The position numbers and the translations under genes were made by a program. A stretch of DNA of 64,000 nucleotides from Diaporthe sp. PMI_573 (taxonomy: Eukaryota > Ascomycota > Sordariomycetes > Diaporthales > Diaporthaceae): positions 3,038,001 to 3,102,000 of the forward strand of contig JAJTUP010000001.1 of the NCBI GenBank assembly GCA_021399435.1, read 5' to 3'. How positions within the stretch are numbered: the first letter of the stretch is position 1; every line of letters starts with the position of its first letter. Under the pieces are notes generated by a model, which saw only the letters and a program-made list of their open reading frames with translations, was not told the DNA's origin and ran no database searches. Of the stretch, positions 20,701-31,411 are shown piece after piece.

Positions 20701-22219
20701 ATGCCAAAGGGTTTAATACCCCTTATGCTCAGTCCCAGCTTGACCGAGAGCTTCGGCTCCGGTCCCCCGAGAGCCAGCGTCATCCAGCCCGCCGGCCAGT
20801 ACAACAACCCTTCCGCCGCCGCGTCGCCTGCGTCTCCGGCACACAAGCGCAACGCCAGCGATGTCACACCTATGATCAAGCTCTCCCGCCCGCCCGTCAG
20901 GACGCCCAAGCGCCACTCCCAGCAGGTACCCGCCTCGCTTCCCGTCCTGCCCTTCACGTCGGCCGAGTGGAAGAGGGCAATCGCCGAGATCAAGAAGTGC
21001 TATGTTACTCGGCGGTACCGCGCATGTTCGGCCAGGTGTAATGAGATCCTCACAAACACAAAGGACCTGGTGAGTGGCACCATCTAGTGAACGGCCCTTC
21101 TTATTGGGATGGTCTTGCTGACGTCGCCCGCAGTCAATGGTGCAGCCGGCCTATTTAATATACCTCAACTTTTACGCCGCTGCATCCCTCGAGATGTGCG
21201 CCCGGCCATTGCAACCTGGGTCGTCTTACAGAACGACCCTTCTCCAACAGGCCCGCGGTCACTACAATGCCGCGCAGTCATTAATCAAGCAGGCCGAGGA
21301 AGCAGCCGTCGCCCAGTCTCGGTCGACGTCTGCTGCGTCGTCATTACCCAGCCTACACTCCCCGTCAGGCTCCGTCTCGTCTCGGGCGTGGACCCCGGAG
21401 TCCTGCCTGATGACGCCGAACTGGACCCACTCCAGGAAGTCTAGCCTGCAGCAGGAACCGCGTTCGGGGGGCCGGGAGAGGCCAAAGAAGAAGGTCTCAT
21501 TCGAGCTGCCCAAGGATAAGGACCGGTGGTCATTCCGGCTGCCCGAGCCTGTGGTCCGCCCGGACTCGCCAACACTGGGCTTCGACGACGACTACTTCGC
21601 CTCCGGGGCATCGCGGCAGGATCTCCCCGACCTACCAGTAGCGGCGAGCAAGCGCTGGTCTCAGCAGGACCTCGAGATCGACCCTCTCGACGTCAGCCCT
21701 GCCTCATCGCCACCGCCCATGCCGTCCATCAGCGAGGACGAGGAGCCTAGCCCGTCCAGCTCGCCCTCCTCGGAAGGCTTCGGCCCCGACGCGTGCCCCT
21801 TCGGGCAGTTCGGCGCCGCAGACACGGAGTCGGTCCGCAGCGTGTCCCGCTACTGCGAGACCCTCTCCTCGCTCAAGACGCAGGTGAACAGCCACATGTC
21901 CTCGCTCAACCAGCTCCTCCAGTCCGATGAGCAGCTTCTGTGTCAGCCCGACCAACCCGAGTCGCCGCTGCTGTACGACGCAACAGCCATAAAGTCCGCG
22001 CACGTCAACCGCGTGAGCCTGAGCGGCCGGCAGCGCAGCGGCAGCGCCATGAGTTTCGCGAGCGTCGGGTCCATCGGCGACGACGAGGAGGCACGCTCGC
22101 AGGACCGCATGGCGAGGATCGACAAGCTGCGCATGAACGGGTGGAAGAGGAAGAGGTTCGACGCTAGCCGCTACGAGGTGCTCTGCGAGACGGTCATGGC
22201 GGAGCTGAACGCCAACTGA
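20701..22219 (+). CDS. Unknown fungal protein with helical N-terminal region
   Basis: Two exons, 20701-21069 and 21134-22219, give 484 aa. I do not recognise a named family. Residues about 85-185 look like an ordered helical domain (EWKRAIAEIKKCYVTRRY, then AYLIYLNFYAAASLEM and RGHYNAAQSLIKQAEEAA), with the spacing of TPR-like helix pairs. This part is split by the intron, which supports it as real coding sequence. The middle (190-380) is Ser/Pro-rich with phospho-site-like RxxS patches and a basic KKKVSFELP motif, a possible PP1-docking (KVSF) site. Residues about 380-410 form another likely helix (ETLSSLKTQVNSHMSSLNQLL). The end, RIDKLRMNGWKRKRFDASRYEVLCETVMAEL, looks like a conserved C-terminal helix. 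Function is unknown. Confidence 0.8.
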
Positions 22220-23447
22220 GGCGCCCATGCCGGGGAACATATACGACTCCCGGCGGAAGCACGGGCTCTAGGCACATCTCTTTTTTTTTGTTCCTGTGAG
22301 CTCAGGCTCGGTATTTTAAGTTAATTGCCTCTGCGCATTTTCATCACGACATCAGACGACGGGCAAAATGGAGGCATATGATACACTCCTCGAGGTACCG
22401 GGGACGGAATGGGCGGACGGAACGGATGCATATAGGGCACCATTTTGTAAGGATCTGCATACAAGGACGCATAGGACAGGTGTTTTGGTGCATTTTGGAC
22501 TGGGGAGACAGGCCACATCGGTGCCTGCTGCATTGGGCTCTACATATATATATGAATATATCCCCGGACGTCTACGTCCCCGCAGAACATTAGCTCTTTA
22601 ACAAATTCGAATACCTGAATATTAAAGCGTTCTTACATTCTCCTCATGATGAGCCAGGTGACCTTGATGATTTTGTCTCTAATCGCTGTGCGCCCCGACT
22701 CACCGACACTCAACCGATGCACTTTGGATCCCGTGGTATCTTCCTCGCTCTGTCCAGCCGTGTATGTCTTGCACTCTGGAGCCTGGTTGCTAGCTACGCA
22801 CGCAGGACTCCTCGCCGCGTGACGAAGGCTCTTTGGGGAGAAGGAAAGGGAAGTGATTCATATGCCTTCATATAGTGGGTCACCGACTTAGACTTGGGAC
22901 CCTCGCCATTTTCCAACGTAAAGCGGCTCAGGCGTTCTTCGACCGGTGGCATGCCCTCGATATTCCATCCGTCACCACGATGGAACTGCAAAAATAAGAG
23001 CAGTGCGAGAAGACAAAAAAAAACCACAAAAAAAAACCCAAGGTATTCTATTCCATGAACACGATACTCGTGTACCTCCCTATTGTGAGCGGCCAAGCAA
23101 GCAACCGACTGGCCCCTGTACTCAATCCAGCTTTAGACCCTACTCGCTATAAAAGCCAGCCTCACTTTCCAGGCCTTGCCCCGAGTTCGCACCCAACTCA
23201 ACTCACTCAGGAGACCTCTTTTTCCAATTCGAGCACTGAAGCACACATAACCAAGGACACGCGGACACGACTGACGCTGCGTCGACCACGGAAACAAGAA
23301 GCATTGGGGTAATGGACCTGACTCTGCAACAGAAAACACAAGACAATTTGCCAAGACAGTACCCCGTGGTATCGAAGCCCAATTTGGTTCCTCCTACTGA
23401 TTGCCCTTCAACTTCTTTGCCGGCGGATGGCTAATTGTCGCCGCCGT
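22220..23447. other. Convergent intergenic region
   Basis: About 1.2 kb between the ends of the unknown gene and the kinase. It is more AT-rich than the flanking exons. A clear TATAAAAG at 23148-23155 on the plus strand is followed by leader-like sequence, although the next plus-strand gene is far away. Confidence 0.45.
23148..23155 (+). promoter_or_regulatory. Orphan TATAAAAG motif
   Basis: A strong TATA consensus that points into the 3' end of the kinase gene from the opposite strand. The next 160 nt are C/A-rich like a fungal leader, and an ATG at 23312 opens only 39 codons. It may drive a non-coding antisense transcript or be chance. Confidence 0.25.
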
Positions 23448-24870
23448 TTACTCGTGGAACGAGCGCCTCTTGGCCTCCTTCTCGACCTCCTCCGCCACCT
23501 TCAATGTCTGCTCCTGCTGCTTCATCTCGCGCACCTTGGCGAGCACCACCTCGCGGAAGATGGCACCCTTGAGCTTCTTTTGGAGGTTTCGCTTGCCTTC
23601 ACTCGTGCTAGTAGAGGAGGCGCCGGCTTCTGGCTTGGGGGCTGAGATTCTGGCGGCAGCGAACTCCTCGGTTGGCATATCCGAGTCTTCTTTGTCGTCC
23701 TCCTGGATCTTGAGGGCTTCAATCCTGTTGGCCAACTTGACCATCTCGATACCCCTCCGAAGGCGCGCCTTGGCCATGTAGGCCTTGATCTCGGGAATCA
23801 AGTTGTGGTCCGTGGCGTTATCACCAGTGAGCCAGATGTGGTTCAGAGCCTGCGAAGAGGACCACCGGTCTTCAGGTTTGGGCTGCAGCAGACCCATGAT
23901 GAACTGCTTGGCGTCTTCACTAACGTCCTTCCAATATCTCTCATGGAAGGTCACCTTCGCGTTGCTACACTCTTCGATCAGGTCCTGCAGGTTCTCAGAG
24001 CGGAACGGCGAGTAACCACACAGAAGCGTGTAGGTGATGACGCCCATGGACCACATGTCGACCGGCTTGCCATGTCCCTTCTTAAGCATGACCTCTGGCG
24101 CTGCGTATCCGAACGACCCCGCCATGGTGGTCAAGACCTCGTCCTTGCTGTCGAGCATCTTGGCGATACCGAAATCAGCGAGCACGAGATCAGAGTCGGC
24201 GGCTTTGGTCAGGTAAAGCAGGTTTTCGGGCTTGAGGTCTGCGATGTTGTCAGGTATGCCTTCTTAGCGACCCATTCATTCTGGGTTGGGACTCACCCCT
24301 GTGGACGACATTCTTGCTGTGCAGGTAATCGACAGCCCCAAGTACCTGCTTGATAGTCGCAGCAGCATCCTTTTCTGTGAACTTGCCCTGCTCGCAAATG
24401 CGGTCGAAGAGCTCACCCCCGGTCGCTAGTTCCGTGACAATGTAGTATTTGTCCTGCAGCGTGTAAGTTTCAGCCCAGAATCTCAGACAGCCCTGCCCGA
24501 TTCCTCCAAGGTGGGATTCCGCTCACTCTAGACTCGAACCAGTCAACGAACCGCACAATGTTGGGGTGCTTCAGGCGCTGAAGCATGTCAAGCTCGTCGT
24601 AAACCATCCTCTCGTTGCCCTTCACATTCTTCTTGAGGATGATCTTCACAGCCACCTTGCCAGATGGGCTGTCGGCCTCTCGAACGATGCCATAGGTACC
24701 TGCGCCAAGCGTTCGGCCGAATCGATATTTGGATCTGGCAGAAATGGTCAGAGGGGGCCGGTCTCGCGCCTCCCGAGGCAGGATACGTACTTCTTGTCGT
24801 AACTTTCAGGTTGGCCATGCAGCCGATTGAGCATGTTGGAGACTGATGCACGAGGGGATCTGGTCAGCAT
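23448..24870 (-). CDS. Calcium/calmodulin-dependent protein kinase (CaMK I type)
   Basis: Four exons, 24870-24791, 24734-24527, 24453-24297 and 24238-23448, give 411 aa. The kinase domain starts at residue 29 with [15 protein letters not shown] (glycine loop), Lys57 in [16 protein letters not shown] with catalytic Asp149, DFG at Asp170, and AAPE. Thr186 in [11 protein letters not shown] matches the activation-loop Thr that CaMK kinases phosphorylate. After the domain, residues about 310-335 ([24 protein letters not shown]) form a basic amphipathic helix suited to autoinhibition and calmodulin binding. The tail is Lys/Glu-rich and coiled-coil-like. It should be a cytosolic Ser/Thr kinase in calcium signalling. 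The start is the first ATG and the short N-terminal exon is family-like. Confidence 0.93.
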
Positions 24871-25738
24871 GGTGAAGTAGGGTATAGATAGGGCTATCGG
24901 GTGTGCATCGCCTCCTGGCAACTTTGGAGTAGCTGCTCAGGGTGAGACCGATAAGTGGGAAGAAGAGGGGAGGGGGGGTTAAGGAACAAAGCCGCATAAG
25001 GCAATACTAACAACTCATCTTGCTCCAACTCGATCTATTAGCTCACGAAAGGGTTACAGAAACACGAGCGACGTGAAAGCGCGCTCGCTGTGTCCTAGTG
25101 TTGGAAGAGGTAGCGGGCACCTGCTCAACGAGCTCCTTGAAGCGACAGTTTGGGGGCCAGACAAGGGCGATTGAACCCAGGCAGTTGTGATAGCAGGCGG
25201 CAGAGGAAAGATGCCAGAACGGACAGAGAGAGAGTCGGAGGGGCGGCGTTGTTTTGTAAAGAATCGAGCCGTCAAGAGTCTGCAGCTGCGAACAGAGCAA
25301 GAGGAGAGTGGGCAGTAGTAGTTCAAGTGGTCCCTGGCTAAAAAAGGAGGGGCTCGAACAATGGGCGGCTCAGTGGAGGTGGAGGAGCTCAGACACTTCG
25401 GCAGGCGTGAGGAGATAGCTTCGTCCGTCAACGACAGCCAGTCAAGGTAAAGTACTGGAAGAGCTTGAGAGGGCAACGACAATGATGGAAATGGATCTGA
25501 GGAAATGCCTTGCGCGTGAGAGGAGGGTTGGCTGGTGTCACCAACTGCTGATGGCAGCAGAGGAGTAAGGGCAGCCCGATTGCTCAGCCGCACATCCAAA
25601 TGGATCTGAACGTTGCTTCGCCGTCGACAGGCCGACACAGCAATCAGCAAATCAACCTAGGCGCACGGCGAGGAAGAGGGAGGGGCTCCCAGGGAATCCC
25701 CCTCACGGCCCAACAGCCCAGGTCCCATGCCGCTGCTG

Positions 25739-25765
25739 CTGGTCTGGCTGGTCTGGCTGGTCTGG
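25739..25765. repeat. (CTGGTCTGG)3 repeat
   Basis: Three perfect 9-bp units in the intergenic region upstream of the kinase gene. Confidence 0.85.
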
Positions 25766-26190
25766 TCCTTGGCGGCGCGCAAGGCTGCCCCACCACCGGC
25801 CTAGCACAGCCATCTTCCCCCCCTTTTTATAGACGGTGGCCTTGGACTCGGCCGTGGAGGCCATGGGAGGCCCTGACGGATTGTGAACCATTGTAGCCGT
25901 GCGTGCGGCAATGATATCCGAGAGATTCCACTTGTTACGATACAGTAATCGCCATGAGAGGCAGGGACTTCCAATCTGTCCGTCCTGCTGCTTGTCAACA
26001 GGCCACGGAGGGCCCGCCGTGCTGTCGGGGACTCAGACACGATCCAGGTCCAGTCCCCTGGGTGGTAGGTACTACCTGCCCCTCCACATCACACAGTAGC
26101 AGGGAGTCTTGCCTGCGCTTATCTGTTAGCCTAGCTATGGGCAGTCGTCGTTGATTGTTTGGGACGGAGCTACGGTACGTTGCTGCGACT

Positions 26191-26240
26191 GCAAGACGGC
26201 AGGACGGCAGAACGCAGGACGCAGGACGCAGGACGGCGGA
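26191..26240. repeat. Imperfect GCAGGAC minisatellite
   Basis: Five or six 7-8 bp units of the form GCAGGAC(G) or GCAAGACG with small changes, in the divergent intergenic region. Confidence 0.75.
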
Positions 26241-26783
26241 CTATGTCGATCACGGAAGCAGTGATCGTTGCTTGTGACTAGCCAACCGTGCAGGCTAGCG
26301 TGGTTTCCCCAGCTTTCGGACTGCCTTCGCCAAGTTAGGAGGTATATCGTACCTAGAGTAGCGACTGTGTACAGTACCAGAGTTCAAAGTGACTCGCTAC
26401 CTTCAGTCTCTATGTCGCCCTACGAAACACACACACACACACTACCTACCCTTCACACCCAACACAGTTTACCTACCTACCTCTTTGCCAAACAACCTGA
26501 GTTGCTATCTGTTTGCCGCAGCCTGGCTGTGACGGATCCGTGACTGGCGTTTGGCTGGCACTCTTGCCTTCCTGATTTCTCCTTTCTACCAAGACTCCTC
26601 GCAAGACACGGCGGCACCCTGGCGTGGCTGCAGTCCCCCGTCTCCCCCTCCGAACCGGCACCCACCTAGTCACCTCCAGTACCTACCCAGCCCTGACGTA
26701 TGTAGCCGGGGTCTTCTTCCCCTCGACGGAGCCATTCCAACTCCACCAACACCGACTGCCTTCTCCTCCTCCTCCATTCCACC

Positions 26784-27465
26784 ATGGGTGCCAACTTTGC
26801 GCATAGGCGGCTCGGAAAGGAGTTGACAAAAGTATGTACTTTTCTCTGTGTGCCTGTCTGCGCACGTACGCGCAAAAGCCCGCCACAAAGCTGGTCCATT
26901 GCCAGCTTGGGGCCACACCCCATCCCTGCCACCACGCTCAAACTTCGGTTCAATTCTCGTGGGCTAACTGAACTGCCACGGCAGATCACCGGCAACCTCC
27001 CGGCGGGCATCTCTCTCGTGTCTGCCGACGATCTCGAGACGTGGTACTTGGATATCAAGGTTCTCGACAACAACCCACTCTACCCAGATGTCTACAGGCT
27101 GATGTTCAGGTTTGGGCACCAATACCCAATCGGTAAAGAACCTCACAGATGGCTCCGATCTCTCTGTGAGGCAGTTTAGACTAACGGTTGAATCAGAGCC
27201 GCCTGAAGTGACCTTCGTCCAGAAGCCCGACCGACCAATACCGATACACCCCCACATCTACTCGAACGGCATCATCTGTCTGGACCTGCTGGGTCAGCAA
27301 GGATGGAGCCCAGTGCAGAATGTTGAGAGCGTGTGCATGTCCCTGCAGAGCATGCTGACGGGCAACACCAAGAATGAGCGCCCGCCCGGAGACGAGGAAT
27401 TCGTCCGGAGCAACCGACTGCGGCCGAGGGACATCGATTTCTACTACCACGATAACAAAGTCTAG
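26784..27465 (+). CDS. Ubiquitin-conjugating enzyme E2, UBE2W type
   Basis: Three exons, 26784-26831, 26985-27132 and 27197-27465, give 154 aa, the size of one UBC domain. The E2 fold is clear: N-terminal helix MGANFAHRRLGKELTK, LPAGISLVSADDLETWYLDIKV, YRLMFRFGHQYPIEPPEVTFV, then the catalytic segment HPHIYSNGIICLDLL with the active-site Cys, and WSPVQNVESVCMSLQSML. The HPHIYSNG variant in place of the usual HPN, with the short C-terminus, is typical of UBE2W/Ubc16, which transfers ubiquitin to protein N-termini. This fungal copy should act in the cytosol or nucleus with E3 partners. Both introns have CTAAC branch sites just before the acceptor. Confidence 0.93.
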
Positions 27466-28228
27466 AGGCGAACGAGCTCCCGGCCGCTCATTTTTCATAA
27501 TCTCAGAGTTGACGACGCGGCTTTGGCGAGCGAGACGGACACATGAAACGAAGACATTGCGATGTGTGGGACTGAAGCTTCAGCGACGGTTGATTGGAGT
27601 TTGGTTGGTTGCCATTTTCCTATTGCTCTTGGGAGGCCTTGAGGTTCAAGTACCCTTTACAATATCTGTTTCGAACTCAGGTGCTAGGTTGGGTCCTTTA
27701 GAGGAAATCATTGCTTGGTGTGAGCAGCATCAGGTGCTCCCAAATTTGGAAGGTTTACAAATAGAAAACCACTGCCCTTTTTAGGGTCAACGTATAGGAC
27801 TTGAAGTCATCAGTCCATACCCAGGTACTGTTGCGCGCCTCGATGTGTAGACCGTGAAATGTTGGTGAAAGTCCTGTAAGGATGCAGGAGCTTGAGAACA
27901 TGGCCGTCGGCGGTCAATATACCCACATAAGTAACGACCTTTTTCAGTACACCTGGCAGGCGTGCCTGTCTAGATGTCGGCTCTCCATCATTCATTCTAC
28001 TGTGGACTTGGGAGATCTTATCGATGCATTTTGTTTATCGATTGATCAATCAATCAATCATCCGGCAGGCAGGCCCGTGCTGGGGTGGGGCTGATGACAG
28101 GCATCTATGTAGCTCCCCTCAACGCGCTCCTCCTCGCTTTTGGGGACGAGGAGGACGGGAGCCAGTGCTGCGACCGTAGCCTTCGTCCCTCACCCTGCAA
28201 TTTCACCTTTGTCCATGGAGAGCCCATC
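27466..28228. other. Intergenic, UBE2W 3' flank and VPS33 promoter
   Basis: About 760 nt without a coding signal. A TCAATCAATCAATCA stretch lies near 28045. The frame of VPS33 is open some way upstream of its ATG, but with no conserved sequence. Confidence 0.45.
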
Positions 28229-30615
28229 ATGGCTCCTCCACTTGGCTTCGACACGGAGCAGATCAGAGACAAGGCTAGGAAGGACCTGCTCTACCTTCTC
28301 TCGGTAGTAAGTAAGGCGCCCGACACGGCTCCCACGGCAGTGTAAGCTCATGACCAGCTTCACTGACTTGGCGCGTTCGGCCTGCTGCTTAGGTCCAGGG
28401 CAAGAAGAACCTCGTCATCGAGCAGAGCCTCGCTGGCCCCATCGGAACAGTCGTCAAGGTGCAAACCTTGCAGGACTACGGCGTCGATAAATTCTTCTTT
28501 TTAGAAAGCAACAATGCCTCGACTTCCCAGAGGAATGTCGTCTTCATCGCCCGCAACGCCCATGCTCAGGAAATCGCAGGTATGTCGCCATCTCATACAC
28601 CTTGATGCAGCCACCGCTCCCTCTCCCCTTGAGCCATTGTTCGGATGCCTGGAAACCACCGCACTGTCCCCATGCTTCTATTTGCCAGACATCTTCGCCT
28701 GCCATCGACTCGTCCCCAACCAAAGCCAATGCTCACGTGCAATGATTCTCACGACTTGAGATGCGCGGTGGGAGCCATCAGAGCGCGCTGACATTCCTGC
28801 AGACCAGATAAGGCGGTTACAACGTGAGAGCCAGACGCCTCATGAGTTCCACATCTTCTGGGTGCCGCGGCGCACCATTGTCTCCGACAAAATCCTCGAA
28901 GAATCAGGTGTCCTCGGCGACGTCAACATCTCGGAGCTCCCTCTGTACTTCTTCCCACTGGAGCGAGATGTGCTTTCCCTGGAACTCAATGACGGGTTCA
29001 AGGACCTGTACCTGTCGAAGGACCCCACACCAACCTTCCTGCTCGCCCAGGCCCTGATGGGCATCCAACTCAAACATGGCTTGTTCCCTCGTATCACGGG
29101 CAAGGGCGACGGCGCCAAGAGAGTCGCCGAGTTGCTCTCCCGCATGAGACAGGAGCTCCTAGCCGGTGAGGTGGCCAGTGAACCCGACAAGAGTGGCCTC
29201 AGCCCGAGCACGACAACAGAAGGCGTCATCATCATCGATCGCGAAGTCGACATGGTCACACCCCTCCTCACCCAGCTGACATACGAAGGCTTAATAGACG
29301 AGGTCTTTGGCATTCAGAACAACCAGACAGAAGTCGACTCGACCATTGTAGGCGGTGCACCCCAAGCGGCTCAGAGCGCGTCAGCAGCCCCGGCATCTAG
29401 TAACCAGTCGAGAAGACGCAAAGTCCAACTTGACTCGTCAGACAACATGTACGATCAGCTCCGAGACACAAACTTTGCCATTGTTGGCAATCTGCTCAAC
29501 AAGGTCGCTCTGCGCATACAAAAGGATTTAGACAGCCGGCATACGACTAAAACGACAGCAGAATTGACAGACTTTGTGCGGAAACTGCCAGGTTATCAAG
29601 CAGAGCAGCAGAACCTCAAGATACATACGAACCTGGTGGAAGAGATCATCAAGTACACACGCACCGACCAATTCAGCAAGCTTCTCGAGGTTCAGCAAAA
29701 CCTTGCGGCGGGCGCTGACCCGTCGTCTCAGTTCGACTCGATTGAGGAATTGGTGGCTCGTGATGCCCCGCTGCCTGAGGTGCTTCGGCTTCTTTGCATA
29801 TATTCTTGCATATCTGGCGGCATCAAGACCAAAGAACATGACCAATTACGCAAACTGGTCTTACAAGGCTATGGATACCAGCACCTTTTGACCCTGCACA
29901 ACCTGGAGAGGCTACAGCTCTTCCTCCCCAGATCCTCGCCTGTGGCGTCGATGATCCCAATGGGCGGATCCACGGGCGCGACTGGTGACAAGACCAACTA
30001 TTCGACCTTGCGGAAATCCCTGCGGCTCATTGTAGACGAAGTCAACGAGCACAACCCGAATGATATAGCATACGTCTACAGCGGGTATGCGCCTTTGTCA
30101 ATACGGCTGGTTCAATGCATCCTCCAGAAGCAATATTTACTCTCCATGACCAAGGGCAACGGCGTGGCAGGTGCTGCAGTTGCGAGCTCGGGCAGTCATG
30201 GCTGGAGGGGATTCGAAGAGGCTGCCAAGCATGCGCGGGGCCAGACATTTGATGAGCTTCAGAAAGGAGAAGACAAGGCGGTCAAGGCTCGGGCGCTGCT
30301 TTCTGGCAACGGGCAGAAGAAAACGGTGTTTGTTGTGTTTGTGGGTGGGATCACTTTTACAGAAATCGCTGCGCTGCGCTTCATTGCGAAGCAGGAAGAA
30401 GGTTTGTGCCACCCTTACCCGTGTCTGCACAGTCCAAAACCGCCTCTCACGCCCTCGAACGTGCCCAAAGCTGACTATGTTGGGATGCGACAGCTCGAAG
30501 GAACATTGTCATATGTACGACCTCGATTATAAGTGGGAACAAGATGATGGCCACAGCGATTGAGAAGAATTCATTTGGACAGACGGCCCGTCCTGCCGAG
30601 GCGGCAGCACGATGA
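28229..30615 (+). CDS. vps33: VPS33, Sec1/Munc18-family vacuolar sorting protein
   Basis: Four exons, 28229-28306, 28393-28579, 28803-30401 and 30494-30615, give 661 aa, the normal length for Vps33. The SM-protein fold runs through the whole chain: KKNLVIEQSLAGPI, FFFLES, RNVVFIARN, then IIIDREVDMVTPLLTQLTYEGLIDE, which is the most conserved SM signature. Domain 3 carries AELTDFVRKLPGY and YTRTDQF. The C-terminal part has VFVVFVGGITFTEIAALRFI followed by RRNIVICTTSIISGNKMM, a Vps33-typical end. Vps33 is the SNARE-binding subunit of the HOPS and CORVET tethers and promotes endosome and vacuole fusion. The last intron (30402-30493) must be removed to restore the RRNIVICTT motif, which confirms it. 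A Ser/Ala-rich insert sits near residue 265. Confidence 0.95.
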
Positions 30616-31411
30616 AGAAGAGACACAAAGATGCATCGTGATCAGCGCCGCCTGCATCCAAGACTGGGTCAATTCGGCTGAGCTGCTCCGCGGCTGATGG
30701 GCTGTCTTTGGGTTGGAAGATACTGCAGAGCCGATGACTTGTGCCAGGCGGTATAGGAACTAGAAAGAGAGCAAAGAGCTAAGAAGAAACCCCAACTCTC
30801 AGAGGGCAGACTCATGCATATCACGTGATTGAGTCCAACCAAGCTGCAACGGGGATGGAAGAGCAGTCCCATAAATGTGCTGCTTTCCCTCAATCTCAAT
30901 TGCTTGTATAAATAATACCAAGGAATACTGGCCGGCATGTGCCAACAGTTAGCGGTTTTGCGTGCGGCGACTGCACGGTTCTGCTTAATGATGACCGAAG
31001 CCAGAGCGTTCCCGGACCTGTTGGGCGAGGTGGTAGACCTGACCTTCGAAACCAGCAAGGGCCGGCCCTGCCTTGCCCCTCCCCCCCCCCCCCGGGCTGG
31101 TCTGATCTGCACTACTCATGAGACTGGCATCTTCTGAATATCAAGCACCGAGCATCAATTTGGTGCCGTAAATTTGTACACTGACAGGTCTCCTGCAGCG
31201 TTCGGACTTCGTTCCAGTCACAGAATGGGGTCGCCTGGTTCCATCGCATGAGATATCCAGACTCGGTTCGATGGAGACGACCGATGAGATTGGCGGCGGC
31301 GATATCATCAATCCCAACCTCTCGAGCCCTCATCTCCAGCGACTGCATGCGCCGTCGCACGCAAGACAATCGATATCCCCGCTCTAGCCAAAGTCGAGTC
31401 CCGAGCTCATA
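30616..31411. other. Intergenic, VPS33 3' flank and LSD1 promoter
   Basis: About 800 nt without a coding signal. A TATAAATA-like motif at about 30905 and a C run near 31080-31092 are the only marks. Confidence 0.45.

Larger units (their letters stand above)
24871..26783. other. Divergent region between kinase and UBE2W-type E2
   Basis: About 1.9 kb without a recognisable gene. It carries a (CTGGTCTGG)3 repeat at 25739-25765, imperfect GCAGGAC repeats around 26191-26240, and a short (AC)8 at 26427-26442 followed by TACC repeats. It should hold both promoters and long leaders. Confidence 0.45.
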
